A stretch of DNA of 64,000 nucleotides from Rhodopirellula halodulae (GTDB taxonomy: Bacteria > Planctomycetota > Planctomycetia > Pirellulales > Pirellulaceae): the NCBI RefSeq assembly GCF_020966775.1, contig NZ_JAJKFV010000012.1, positions 62,001 to 126,000 of the forward strand. Direction: 5' to 3'. Numbering within the stretch: the first letter of the stretch is position 1; every line of letters begins with the position of its first letter. Positions 38,429 through 47,717 of the stretch are shown one piece after another. Made by a program: the position numbers and the translations under genes. The notes under the pieces are model-generated. The model was given only the letters and a program-made list of their open reading frames with translations, was not told where the DNA came from and did no database searches.

Positions 38429-40573
38429 TTGAAACTGCTCAAGGATCGAAACGAAATCGCCGCCCGCACGGTCGCTGCACTGTGTGTGTGTTGCTGCCTA
38501 TGCCCGCGGGCCGCGACCGCAGATCCCCCGCCTATTCCACAGCGAATGTTGACGGATGGCTCCACGAGCGACAGTCTCGTCACCGCCACCCGCGAAAATT
38601 TACTGGAGGCGATCATTCGACCGCTTCCGGATAGCAAACTTTCCATTCTTTTGAACGATCTGTCCCGCGCCGACTCGGTCCTCCGGAACGAACTGCAAAA
38701 GGCTCCGACCTACAAGACTTCGCGACAACAAAGCCTTCGCTGGTTGCAGCGAGTCGAGCTTGCGACGTTGCGATCAGAACTTTTCCCTGAGAAGAGTCCC
38801 GATGGAATTGCCGCGGCGAACGAGGCAGCACGAATCGCTGAAGCATCCCTGCTCGCTTTGCCCGCAAGCGGCTCGGCACGGTCGGAAGTGCTACGTCTTC
38901 TCGCCGAAGCCCACCTCCGTCGCGGCGATCTTCAATCGGCGGAGGTCGTGTTGGAGGACATGAATGCCTCCGCTGCAAAGACTGCCGGTCCAGACGGATC
39001 GAATCAAGAAAGCCATGACATTGCCATGCAAGTCCGCATCGCGATTGCGGCAGGCAATCAGACCACCGCCAAGAATCTGCTGGAGGACTACTACTCCCAG
39101 CACACCTCGCGTCGGCTCAACATGGATTTGGTGCGATTACGATACCTGCTTAGGTTCGGCAGCGAGACACAAGTTGCGAACTGGCTCGATTCTATTTCGC
39201 AGACGCATGGGGAAGATGCCGGAGACCGAGCCTCCACCATTGTTTCGCAAACCCGACTTACCGATGGCGAGGGCGTGTCTTCTGCTTCCTCCGCCAATCC
39301 CGAACGCGACCCAAGACTTTGGATCGCCGACGCGATGTACTACCTGAGAAAAGAAGAGTCACAACAAGCCGCACTGCACTTCGCGAGAGCGGCGATCTCC
39401 GACCAGGATGCCAGAAGAAGTATCCAGTCCGCGTTGAAAGCTGCCGCGATCTTGGTTCAATCCGGAAACTCAAAAGCCTCGGTGGAATTGTTGCAACGAA
39501 TCAGTGACTCACATACACAATCCAGTGATGCTGCGGGTGCGTTGCTGCAAGCTGCCACCATCGCTCACGATCACGCCAGCGAATTCACTGCGGAAGAGAT
39601 ACGCACCATGCTCCAGCATGTGGCGGATCGTTGGCCAAACACCGAAGCAGCCCTCGCCGCGAATCGCTGGCTAATCGCGTGGAATCGCAACGAAGCCAAC
39701 TGGCTTGCCGCCGCCATCCAAACCACCAAGATTGCGGTGAGACATTGGCGGGAAAACTCGTCAACCGCACCCTCCGGCACTGAAACGCACGCTTCACAGT
39801 CTGTTCGTTCACTCTGCCTACTTTGCTGGTCCGATGCTTGGATGCACGAACCTGATGCAAAGACCGTTGATCAGCTACACCAATCCTTCGCTGATGCGGC
39901 CCCGGCCAGTCTTCCTGCCCGCACCCACACGGACCTGACGGTCTTGCTCGATGATCCAATTTCGCGAGCGTCCCAGGCAACCGAAGGCTTCTTTCGCGAA
40001 CTGGCCAAATTTCGTTTGGGCCAGTCAGTCTCCATCACGTCGCAACCTCCTCACGCCGTCACAACGGCGTTGATTCAGAGGCTCGAGATGGATGCCCGGC
40101 AGCAACCAGAGCGACGTGTGGCAATCGGCCGGTGTTTAATTGATCTCGACCGGAAACACTCGCTGTTTGCTTCCGAAATCGAGCCCGGAGGTTCATCCGC
40201 ATGGCGGGCAACAGTGCATCGAGTCGGATGGCACATTTGGGCGGGCGAACGATCGGCGGCGGAAACGATCGTCAAGGAAGCAATTGAGCGAAACGCCGAT
40301 GCGGCCAACGAACTTTTCCGAAAGTCCGCTCAAGCTTATTCGATCTCACCATCCAAAGCCGACCAGGCCCGAGCGGCGAAGTGGTGGAAGCGGTTGGCCG
40401 ACAACCAAACACGAGGAAGTCATGAGTGGTATGCATCGACGTTGGGTTGGCTGGATGCGCTCAAACGTTCTGGCAAAACAAAAGAGGCCAGTGCTTCCGC
40501 TCGCATGATTCTGCTGACGATGCCCCCTCAATCGGCCGAGCAAGCAGCAGCCTTCGAAAACGCTGCAAAATGA
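38429..40573 (+). CDS. Secreted TPR/helical-repeat protein of the ExbD cluster
   Basis: 714 aa, TTG start at 38429 with AAGG upstream. The signal peptide is Cys-rich (LCVCCCLC) and probably cleaved near ATADPPP. The rest is almost entirely helical with Ala-rich TPR-like pairs (EVLRLLAEAHLRRGDLQSAEVVLEDM, AMYYLRKEESQQAALHFARAAIS, LKAAAILVQSGNSKASVELLQRI). I infer a periplasmic scaffold, possibly the partner driven by the ExbD proteins. No catalytic motif is visible. Confidence 0.8.
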   Translation: MKLLKDRNEIAARTVAALCVCCCLCPRAATADPPPIPQRMLTDGSTSDSLVTATRENLLEAIIRPLPDSKLSILLNDLSRADSVLRNELQKAPTYKTSRQQSLRWLQRVELATLRSELFPEKSPDGIAAANEAARIAEASLLALPASGSARSEVLRLLAEAHLRRGDLQSAEVVLEDMNASAAKTAGPDGSNQESHDIAMQVRIAIAAGNQTTAKNLLEDYYSQHTSRRLNMDLVRLRYLLRFGSETQVANWLDSISQTHGEDAGDRASTIVSQTRLTDGEGVSSASSANPERDPRLWIADAMYYLRKEESQQAALHFARAAISDQDARRSIQSALKAAAILVQSGNSKASVELLQRISDSHTQSSDAAGALLQAATIAHDHASEFTAEEIRTMLQHVADRWPNTEAALAANRWLIAWNRNEANWLAAAIQTTKIAVRHWRENSSTAPSGTETHASQSVRSLCLLCWSDAWMHEPDAKTVDQLHQSFADAAPASLPARTHTDLTVLLDDPISRASQATEGFFRELAKFRLGQSVSITSQPPHAVTTALIQRLEMDARQQPERRVAIGRCLIDLDRKHSLFASEIEPGGSSAWRATVHRVGWHIWAGERSAAETIVKEAIERNADAANELFRKSAQAYSISPSKADQARAAKWWKRLADNQTRGSHEWYASTLGWLDALKRSGKTKEASASARMILLTMPPQSAEQAAAFENAAK

Positions 40574-40649
40574 GCGGTTGGGACAGATCGCAAGATGCCG
40601 ATGATAAGTTTGTTTGTCACTTATCACTCCCGCTTTTGTCGGCAACCGG

Positions 40650-42545
40650 ATGCAGGCTCTTCGAGATTACCTACAGTCAAACGGCGAGATGTTTTTCGAT
40701 GTCCTTGAACTCGCGACCACCGGGTTCTATCTGCGTCCCATCGCGACATCCGGCGAACAAGCATCTCATCCGCCGCTGTTCAGCCAACTTTGCTTCACAT
40801 CGCTTGGCCACACCGCGCCTGATTCCGAGGACACGCTCAACGCGTGGATCGAATTGATTCACCCGGATGATCGCGAGGAATTTCGTCGTCATTCGCTCAA
40901 ATGCTCGGATGCCGACGGATCTTCCACCCCTCGTGTTTATCGCTTGCGAACGAGCGATGGCCAGTACCGGTATACGGAAGAAAAGTGCCGAATCATTCGG
41001 AATGAGGAACGCGACGAATCATTTCGATTGGCGGTTCTGCACGACATCCATGATCGTCGGTTAGCGGAACAGGAAAATGAGACACGCCACCGAGAAATGC
41101 AAACCATCCTAGATACCATCCCAACGCTCGTTTGGTTCAAGGACCGCGATCATCGCATTCTGCGAGTGAACCGAGCCGCCGCCGAGTCGAGTGGGCTCAC
41201 CGCCGAAGAGATCGAAGGCAAGCTGACCAAAGATGTCTACCCCAGCCAAGGTGCGCGTTATCAGGCCAGCGATCTGACGCTGTTGCAAGGGGAACAACCG
41301 GTCAAACGGGTTTATGAAGTCCTTGAAAACCGCGACGGCGATGAGCTGAAAATGCTGATCGACAAATACATCATTCCCGCCCACAACGAAGAAGACGAAC
41401 GCATCTTGGTGGTGGGAACCGACGTCACCGAAATCGAAGAAGCACAAGAAGCTCTCGCGAAACAAGAGGCTCAGTTTCGCAACCTGTTCGAAGGCAGTCC
41501 GCTTGGTAGCCTGTTGATCGATTCCAATCGGAAGATTCGTCTGCTGAATTCGCAGCTCATGAAAATTTACCGAATCACTCCGTCGCCAAACAATCCGATT
41601 CGAATCAACGAACTGATTCCTGAATACTTGCTGGGACAAATCACACCACCCACCGATTCCCTCCAACTGAAACCAATCGCGAACACGCAGATTGAGTTTG
41701 AAACCACGCGTGGCGATGGAACGCGAATGCGGGTCAGCTTGGTCGCCGCGGCCATCGAAATCGACGGTACGTGGATGACGTTGGCAACGTTCAGCGATAT
41801 CACTGAACGACACCAAGTTTCACTGGACTTGCAGACCAAGCAGGCCGAACTCGAACGCAGCAACGAAGACCTGGATCGGTTTGCGTACATTGCCTCGCAC
41901 GATTTGAAGGCACCGCTTCGCGGGATCATGCATCTCGTCGAATGGATCGAAGAGGACATGCCACCGAACGTTGGCCAAGACGTCCGCGAACATCTTGAGA
42001 AACTTCAGTCTCAAGCCAAACGGATGGACACGTTGCTGAACGATTTGCTGGCCTACGCGCGTGTGACTCGACAAAACGATGGCGTGGAATGGGTGGATTT
42101 GAATCAATTGCTACCGCAACTGTTTCAGTTCATGTCGCCCCCGCCGTCGATGAGTCTCGAGCTTCCACAGTCGCTTCCCAACTTCACGACGGCGCGTGGG
42201 CCATTGGAGCAGATTTTTCGCAATCTGTTCGGCAATGCAATCAAACACGCAACGGGCGGAAGCCGAGTTCGCGTCACGGCAAAGGTGGTCGAAGGTGTGT
42301 ATCAGTTTTCCATTCAAGATGACGGACCAGGCATCCCCGATGGAACCCACGAACGAATCTTTGGGATGTTTCAAACGCTCGAAAGCGGCAGCAATCGTCG
42401 CGGCACAGGCATGGGGTTGCACCTCGTCAAACGATTGGTGCAGGTCCAGGGCGGCGACGCTTGGGCAGACGCCAACGAGAGCAACGGCGCAACGATACAT
42501 TTCACCTGGCCAATGGAAGCCAAATCACACGCCAAAGCGAGCTGA
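40650..42545 (+). CDS. Soluble histidine kinase with three PAS domains
   Basis: 631 aa from the ATG at 40650; a TTG 12 codons earlier is also possible. PAS1 (about 10-135) has a PAC-type LIHPDDREEF; PAS2 (about 150-275) has TIPTLVWFKDRDHRILRVNRAA; PAS3 (about 285-400) has FEGSPLGSLLIDSNRKI. HisKA has the phospho-acceptor His in YIASHDLKAPLRG. The HATPase domain has N box NAIKHA, G1 DDGPGIP and G2 GTGMGLHLV. There is no membrane segment, so signals are sensed in the cytoplasm. No receiver or regulator gene is adjacent. It follows the helical-repeat gene after 76 bp and may be in the same transcript. Confidence 0.93.
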   Translation: MQALRDYLQSNGEMFFDVLELATTGFYLRPIATSGEQASHPPLFSQLCFTSLGHTAPDSEDTLNAWIELIHPDDREEFRRHSLKCSDADGSSTPRVYRLRTSDGQYRYTEEKCRIIRNEERDESFRLAVLHDIHDRRLAEQENETRHREMQTILDTIPTLVWFKDRDHRILRVNRAAAESSGLTAEEIEGKLTKDVYPSQGARYQASDLTLLQGEQPVKRVYEVLENRDGDELKMLIDKYIIPAHNEEDERILVVGTDVTEIEEAQEALAKQEAQFRNLFEGSPLGSLLIDSNRKIRLLNSQLMKIYRITPSPNNPIRINELIPEYLLGQITPPTDSLQLKPIANTQIEFETTRGDGTRMRVSLVAAAIEIDGTWMTLATFSDITERHQVSLDLQTKQAELERSNEDLDRFAYIASHDLKAPLRGIMHLVEWIEEDMPPNVGQDVREHLEKLQSQAKRMDTLLNDLLAYARVTRQNDGVEWVDLNQLLPQLFQFMSPPPSMSLELPQSLPNFTTARGPLEQIFRNLFGNAIKHATGGSRVRVTAKVVEGVYQFSIQDDGPGIPDGTHERIFGMFQTLESGSNRRGTGMGLHLVKRLVQVQGGDAWADANESNGATIHFTWPMEAKSHAKAS

Positions 42546-42584
42546 GTTGATCCGGCGAGTTCGGATCCGATCGAGCTCGTTCAA

Positions 42585-43634
42585 CTAAGCTTCGCGAGCG
42601 AGCTTGAGAATCATTTGCTCCAGCAAAAATCGGTCCCTGCCTTCGGTGCTGTGCGTCCCTTTCAATCGCAGGTCAGCGTCCAACAACCAAGGCAACAAGT
42701 TCTTCGCTCGTTCGCGACCGATTGACTGCAACTGTTTTTTTGCCGATTGGATTTCAAAGCCGCGTCGGATGCCGCCCGCTGCCAACGCGTCTTCAAACTG
42801 CCAAGGCCGGCCGCTTCGTTCACGATGTTCAATCGCGGCGGTTGTCATTCCTAACCTTCGCAGCGACCATGCGATCTGCGGCAACAAGGCGATCGCACGT
42901 TGGCCGCCGCTGAACAGCTTGTCCAATTGCCGCAAAGCTTCTGCGGCATCCCCAGCGGCAATGGCATCGGTAATCTGCCAAACAGTTTTGCCTTGCCAGC
43001 CCGCGACCACATCCCGAACCAAAGGCTCCTCGATCTTGCCACCGACATCGACGTAGAGAGCCAGCTTGGCAATCTCTGTGTCCAACATTCCAATCTCTTC
43101 GCCAAGCATTTCGACCAGCGCATCCGCTGCGGCGGCGGCAAGTTGGCATTGATGGCGTCCCGCAACGAACGAGGTCAGAAACTTCCGACGCGAAGCCGCG
43201 GTGATTCCCAGCTTCGCGTCCGTGGCACTGGTACAAGCCACCAAGAGATGTTCTTTGTCCACCGCCTTGTAGACGCGGGTGTTGCTGGCCAGCGATTCGA
43301 GTTCAAGTACCAAACGCGTCGCGTCGCCCGGCTTCGCCAAATACTTTTCGATTTCGGGACGGTGATTGGACAGGAACTTATCCGCTGATCGGACCACAAT
43401 CGTACGTTTGTCGCCCGCGTCAAAATCGAACAGGGAGGCGGTCGCCAGGTCGTCTCTCAAATCCGACCACTTGCAAACCTCGCCATCCATCTGGGTCCAT
43501 TCGCTGTCACCAACGATGGCATCGATGCACCACTTTCGCAGGGTGCTGTCCACTCCATAAACCACGCCAACCACCTTGCCAGCTTGAGTGGACTCGGGAG
43601 CGGCAAGGTATTCAAAGGCGTTGAATCTTGGCAT
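42585..43634 (-). CDS. holA: DNA polymerase III, delta subunit (HolA)
   Basis: 349 aa. The N-terminal half has the delta-subunit pattern VVGVVYGVDSTLRKWCIDAIV, DLATASLFDFDAGDKRTIVVRSADKFL and TRLVLELESLASNTRVYKAVDK. The central part has LVEMLGEEIGMLDTEIAKLALYV, and the C-terminal collar has WQITDAIAAGDAAEALRQLDKLFSGGQ and LLPQIAWSLRRLG. Delta opens the sliding clamp in the clamp loader. It is the last gene of the pilM cluster, 19 bp after the upstream stop. A 14-bp palindrome overlaps the start. Confidence 0.93.
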   Translation of the reverse strand: MPRFNAFEYLAAPESTQAGKVVGVVYGVDSTLRKWCIDAIVGDSEWTQMDGEVCKWSDLRDDLATASLFDFDAGDKRTIVVRSADKFLSNHRPEIEKYLAKPGDATRLVLELESLASNTRVYKAVDKEHLLVACTSATDAKLGITAASRRKFLTSFVAGRHQCQLAAAAADALVEMLGEEIGMLDTEIAKLALYVDVGGKIEEPLVRDVVAGWQGKTVWQITDAIAAGDAAEALRQLDKLFSGGQRAIALLPQIAWSLRRLGMTTAAIEHRERSGRPWQFEDALAAGGIRRGFEIQSAKKQLQSIGRERAKNLLPWLLDADLRLKGTHSTEGRDRFLLEQMILKLAREA

Positions 43635-43647
43635 TCGTGATCACGAA
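43634..43647. promoter_or_regulatory. Perfect 14-bp palindrome at the holA start
   Basis: TTCGTGATCACGAA is a perfect palindrome ending at the first base of the holA start codon; two further base pairs match outside one mismatch. In RNA it could hide the holA ribosome-binding region; in DNA it could be an operator. Confidence 0.4.
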
Positions 43648-43653
43648 CGCGAA

Positions 43654-45708
43654 TTAGAGGCCGCGTTCTTTTGCGAAGGAGTAGATACGGTAATTCTCTT
43701 GGTCTTCGACTTCGCCAGTCACTCGTAATTGACCGTTCTCGTCGAACAGCAACATCATTCCAGGCTCTGTCAGTTCAGCGTCCCCCGTCATTGGCAACAC
43801 CTTTCCACCACCCAAATCGACGACCGTCGTTTGCGAAGTCACCTTGGCATCTTCCAGCTTTTTGACCACGAGATCAATCGGATCAATCAGCTCCGCAGGG
43901 CCTTCGTAAGAGAAATTCGATCCTGGCGTTACATTTTGCATCCAAATCGGCATCGTTGTCCGGTATTGGATGTTGTAGCTGTAGTTGACTGCTTTCGCGG
44001 TTGGCGGGTCCGCGGTGTACTCGACGGTCTTGTCTCCAAGTTGCAATGTTTTCACCCTTGGGAGCTCGACGGGTCCCGCAAAGTACTGATTGAAATCAGG
44101 CAGCGAGATCGCTTCGCTCGGCTCGCTCCATTCTGACCAGCGTTCGAACAACCCTCGACGGCTTTCTTCTTCCTCGGCTTGTTGCATCAACTTTGACACA
44201 CGCTGATAGACATCGCCTGACAACGTCGAAACCTTCGGTTGCTGCAAGGCATTGGCGGGGAAGTTCGGATCCACCACGGCAACACGGATGCGATACACGT
44301 ACTTGCGACCTGGACGTGGTGTGTTTTTGTCGTTGCTGGAGGCGAAATCGAAGAACCGCATGATTTTGTAGTCGACGGGATCTTCCTCCACCATCGCCAT
44401 ACCACCGTAAGCTCCCATGCCGCTCATGCCCATTTCCATTCCCATGTCCATGCCCATCCCCATGTCCATGCCCATATCCATTCCCATGTCACCGCCCATT
44501 CCCGCCATGCCCGAGGCGCCGGGGCCGGCCAATTCGAGATCGTTGACATCGACCTCTTCTTCCTTCAACAACTCTTCGCGTTCTTTCATCTCTTTTTCGC
44601 GACGAGAAACCATGGGAATCAGCGGGTGCGTGACGAAATCGGTGTAGTCCGCCAGCAAAATCGGTGGGATGTAGGCCGTCACGTTCAAGTCACGGTAATC
44701 CTCGGGGACCACTTCTTGTGCGTACCCACCCCAACTTCTGTGAGCTTCTTTCAGGTTCTGCTCTCGTGTGTATCTCAGCACCCAATCATTTTCATTCAGC
44801 TCATCGACGGACTTCGTTGTGACATCCGCTCGTTGGACTTCGTAGTTGAAGTACAGCGGTTGATCCCGCGAAGGCAGGTAACCATCCGCATCTTGGAAAG
44901 CTGCTTTGAACGCTTCCGCCATCTCTTTATGAGGAATGACTGCGGTACCGGAGATGAACCAGGCGTAATCGGGAACTGGTTTCATGCTGTTCTTTGGAAC
45001 CGCCGTGAATCCAAAATTGTTGGCTGAGTCGAAGCGCCGCCCGGATGCGGAGGCCGACATGGTAGCTCCCATGCCCATATCCATCCCCATTCCCATGCCC
45101 ATCCCCATGTCTTCGCCGTACATGTCCATGCCGCCGCCCATGCCCATTTCCATGCCCATCATCTCATCCATCCCCATCATCTCGTCCATGCCGCCGCGAC
45201 GACGCGAACGGGAACGCGGGCGAGGTTTTTCTTGCTCGACGACTTCCAACGCTTCTGCACCCTCGAGGTCTTTCAGCGGATACTCACCGGTTCGCGAAAG
45301 TTTCGCAATGGAAGCGATGTGACTGTCCACTTGCAGGGCCCGTGGTGCGAAGATCTCGGGGTCTTTGCGCCGGATGGACGTATCAATGGACTTTCGTTCC
45401 AGGAGGTTCGCTGTCTTGTATGGCGACGCATCCACTGGAGTTCGCTTGCGGGCAGTTTCGGCGAGAATGTCAAACTTGGGAGCCACCACCGGTTCGCGTT
45501 CTTGGAAGATCGCCTCGTTGTGGTCTTCGTCGATGCTGTTTCGCACCGTATTTGCATCCGCCGTCAACTTCTCAGGTTGGACCTCATCGAGCATGTTTGG
45601 CATTTGCAGCCCGGAATAGACCATCCAGCCCGCCGCCAAAACGACAACTCCGACGACAAATTTTTCACCATGAAGGATGAAGAACTGTTTGATTTTGTCG
45701 GCATCCAT
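43654..45708 (-). CDS. Membrane-anchored protein with Met/Gly/Asp-rich tracts (third gene of the pilM cluster)
   Basis: 684 aa from the ATG at 45708. A short cytoplasmic tail, one TM (VVGVVVLAAGWMVYSGL, about 18-36), then a long extracytoplasmic region. It has a basic stretch (PRPRSRSRRRGG) followed by two low-complexity tracts of alternating Met with Gly, Asp or Glu (nt 45057-45194 and 44413-44511). Between and after them are globular segments (KPVPDYAWFISGTAVIPH, YVYRIRVAVVDPNFPANA and a C-terminal GEVEDQENYRIYSF). I do not recognise the family. Position and topology suggest a PilO/PilP-like role next to PilM; this is inference. Confidence 0.8.
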   Translation of the reverse strand: MDADKIKQFFILHGEKFVVGVVVLAAGWMVYSGLQMPNMLDEVQPEKLTADANTVRNSIDEDHNEAIFQEREPVVAPKFDILAETARKRTPVDASPYKTANLLERKSIDTSIRRKDPEIFAPRALQVDSHIASIAKLSRTGEYPLKDLEGAEALEVVEQEKPRPRSRSRRRGGMDEMMGMDEMMGMEMGMGGGMDMYGEDMGMGMGMGMDMGMGATMSASASGRRFDSANNFGFTAVPKNSMKPVPDYAWFISGTAVIPHKEMAEAFKAAFQDADGYLPSRDQPLYFNYEVQRADVTTKSVDELNENDWVLRYTREQNLKEAHRSWGGYAQEVVPEDYRDLNVTAYIPPILLADYTDFVTHPLIPMVSRREKEMKEREELLKEEEVDVNDLELAGPGASGMAGMGGDMGMDMGMDMGMGMDMGMEMGMSGMGAYGGMAMVEEDPVDYKIMRFFDFASSNDKNTPRPGRKYVYRIRVAVVDPNFPANALQQPKVSTLSGDVYQRVSKLMQQAEEEESRRGLFERWSEWSEPSEAISLPDFNQYFAGPVELPRVKTLQLGDKTVEYTADPPTAKAVNYSYNIQYRTTMPIWMQNVTPGSNFSYEGPAELIDPIDLVVKKLEDAKVTSQTTVVDLGGGKVLPMTGDAELTEPGMMLLFDENGQLRVTGEVEDQENYRIYSFAKERGL
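44413..44511 (-). repeat. Met-rich low-complexity tract 1
   Basis: Degenerate repeats of ATGGG(N)/ATGGA(N) units encoding MG, MD and ME pairs; the complementary strand reads as Met-Pro/Met-Ser, which makes shadow frames there. Confidence 0.85.
45057..45194 (-). repeat. Met-rich low-complexity tract 2
   Basis: Same unit type as the other tracts, with a duplicated DEMMGM segment near the basic stretch of the protein. Confidence 0.85.
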
Positions 45709-45818
45709 GATTTGTTTACTCGTGCAAACGAAAAGGAAAAGTGTTGGTTCGGCGACAGTTGTGAAAAGTCGCAATGTGATCGATGGTCACCTCATCGAAT
45801 TGCATTGCCGTTTTGGGA

Positions 45819-47612
45819 TCACCCCGTTGCGGCGGTGGCCGGTGTTGCGGCGGAAGCTTCACCAGCGGGTGCTGGCGTCGGCTCGGAAGAACCGTCATCG
45901 GCCGCAGCGTCACCACCGTCTGCCGAGGGATCAGCCGGTGCAGGCAGTGCCGAATCAGGCGATGCTGCTGGTGCGGCAGGTGTAGCGGCGGCGCCGTTCG
46001 TTGCCTCCCCATCCGTGCCTTCGTTGAGATCCTCTTCGGCACTTTGTGCCATTGTCTCACCATCCAACATGGTGTCCTCGGTGACCTGTTCGACCCCCAA
46101 ATCTTCTTTGTGCGGTGGGTTGTAGACGTGAATCAGGCCATACACCTCAGCCGTCACGTCCAAGGGGAATTTTTCCTTGGGACCTTGAGAAGCACCGCCC
46201 ATCATGCCTCCACCCATTCCCATCCCCATGTCCATACCCATCCCCATGCCGCTTTCCATGCCCATGTCCATTCCGCTCATCATGTCGTCCATGCCGCCGC
46301 CCATGCCCATGCCACCGCCTCCCATTGAACCGACCGCGTTTGAACCGGCCGATTTTGGCAAAATTCGGACCTGCTTGACTTCGACCATCAGCGGAGCGCT
46401 ACCGCACGCGGCCAGCAATTCGGGGATGTAACGTTGGTCGATCTGAAGGGACATCATCACAGGAACACGCTTGGCCACCTTCAACGGTGCATCCTCAGGT
46501 GAGGTGCTGTCAAAAGCGCTACGGAGAGTGGCACCATCAATCGGTTCGTAGGTTGTGTCAACGTAGCGGTTGTCGCCTGGGTCGAGAGCTTCCATCGTTC
46601 CTCCCATTCCCATTCCCATGCCACCCATCCCCATGTCGCCGTACAGGTCGTCCCCCATTCCCATGCCCATATCCATTCCCATGTCCATGCCCATATCCAT
46701 CCCCATTCCCATGCCACCGGCGGCCGCCCCCATTCCCGGTTTTTGAATGGCACCCGCGGTGAACTTCACCTTCTTTCCGAGAGAGAGGTGATTGATGACG
46801 TGGATCTTGGCTTCGAAAGGTTGCTGAGCATCACCGTTGACGTCCGCGACGATGGCCAATAGCTGACGCAAAATCCAGAGATTTTCTTGGCTATAGTAAA
46901 CTTCCAGCGTCGATGGACGACGCCCTTGCCAAGGGAACAGTTCCGAGATGATCGCGGACTGCGAAGACACGGGCCAATCGACCAAGGGAACATCCTCCAC
47001 GCCGGCGAAATTCACCGGTCCGCGGCCCATTCCCATGCCCATCCCCATATCCATCCCGCTCATCATCGAATCCATTCCCATTCCCATCTCCATACCAGCA
47101 CCCGCGGACTTGAATTCCGCCTGCCATTCCGCCTTCGCGATTTCCGCAATACTGGGCAGCACGTTCTTGATGTAAAAGGCGTACTGGTTCCGGAACGATG
47201 TTGGGACTTCCTGATCTGGCTCTGGTGGGAAGTCAATGAATTTCTCAATCGGCATCTTGTCTCGGAACCAATCGATCAGATCTGAACTCAGCTCTTCTTC
47301 GGGCCAAACCAAGATTCCTCGCTGTGCGTCATACACTTCTTGCCAAGCCTGCAGGACCTCATCCTGGCGGCCATCGATCAGTCCCTCCATGGCTTCTTGC
47401 GAAGTCGGGTTGGGGTGCGTGGTCAACTCCGATCGCAAGGACGAAACAGCACTGACGTCGCCTTTGATCTTTTGAGTTCGGCTTTCGTTTTCTTCCCGCA
47501 GACTGCTGGTTACCAAAAACCAAATCACCAACGCACCCAAGGTGATGGTGCCAGTGCCGATCCAAAAGCCATGCTTGGCCGCGACAGCGAATGATTGCTT
47601 GAGTTGATCCAT
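45819..47612 (-). CDS. Membrane-anchored protein with Met/Gly/Asp-rich tracts (second gene of the pilM cluster)
   Basis: 597 aa. A short N-terminus with one TM (FWIGTGTITLGALVIWFLVTSSL, about 16-38), then an extracytoplasmic region beginning with a charged helix (REENESRTQKIKGDVSAVSS), as in PilN/PilO proteins. Three Met-Gly/Met-Asp tracts (nt 47027-47099, 46593-46737 and 46198-46325) separate globular segments such as NLWILRQLLAIVADVN and VPVMMSLQIDQRYIPELLAACG. The C-terminus is Ala/Pro/Glu-rich and disordered. The family is not recognised. It shares architecture and repeats with the next gene, so the two are probably paralogous in part. Confidence 0.8.
   Translation of the reverse strand: MDQLKQSFAVAAKHGFWIGTGTITLGALVIWFLVTSSLREENESRTQKIKGDVSAVSSLRSELTTHPNPTSQEAMEGLIDGRQDEVLQAWQEVYDAQRGILVWPEEELSSDLIDWFRDKMPIEKFIDFPPEPDQEVPTSFRNQYAFYIKNVLPSIAEIAKAEWQAEFKSAGAGMEMGMGMDSMMSGMDMGMGMGMGRGPVNFAGVEDVPLVDWPVSSQSAIISELFPWQGRRPSTLEVYYSQENLWILRQLLAIVADVNGDAQQPFEAKIHVINHLSLGKKVKFTAGAIQKPGMGAAAGGMGMGMDMGMDMGMDMGMGMGDDLYGDMGMGGMGMGMGGTMEALDPGDNRYVDTTYEPIDGATLRSAFDSTSPEDAPLKVAKRVPVMMSLQIDQRYIPELLAACGSAPLMVEVKQVRILPKSAGSNAVGSMGGGGMGMGGGMDDMMSGMDMGMESGMGMGMDMGMGMGGGMMGGASQGPKEKFPLDVTAEVYGLIHVYNPPHKEDLGVEQVTEDTMLDGETMAQSAEEDLNEGTDGEATNGAAATPAAPAASPDSALPAPADPSADGGDAAADDGSSEPTPAPAGEASAATPATAATG
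46198..46325 (-). repeat. Met-rich low-complexity tract 3
   Basis: Units encode GGGMGMGGGMDDMMSGMDMG-like sequence; near-periodic at 6 and 12 bases in DNA. Confidence 0.85.
46593..46737 (-). repeat. Met-rich low-complexity tract 4
   Basis: The longest tract; regular alternation of Met with Gly or Asp, interrupted once by DDLYGD. Confidence 0.85.
47027..47099 (-). repeat. Met-rich low-complexity tract 5
   Basis: A shorter tract near the N-terminal third of the protein, same unit type. Confidence 0.8.
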
Positions 47613-47717
47613 CGGAACGACCGAGTCGGTGGAGAAGAGAAAAGGTTGTGTGGGTGACGAATGAAGTCGTCAAAATCATGGATTGGGACGGTCAATGGAC
47701 GACCATCCGCTTTCGTG

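Noticed and set aside
42545-42590. Inverted repeat GATCCG / CGGATC between convergent genes
   Set aside because: No T tract and several competing pairings; not firm enough to call a terminator.
44413-47099. Met-Pro/Met-Ser tracts on the plus strand
   Set aside because: They are the complement of the Met-Gly/Asp tracts and belong to short frames without context.
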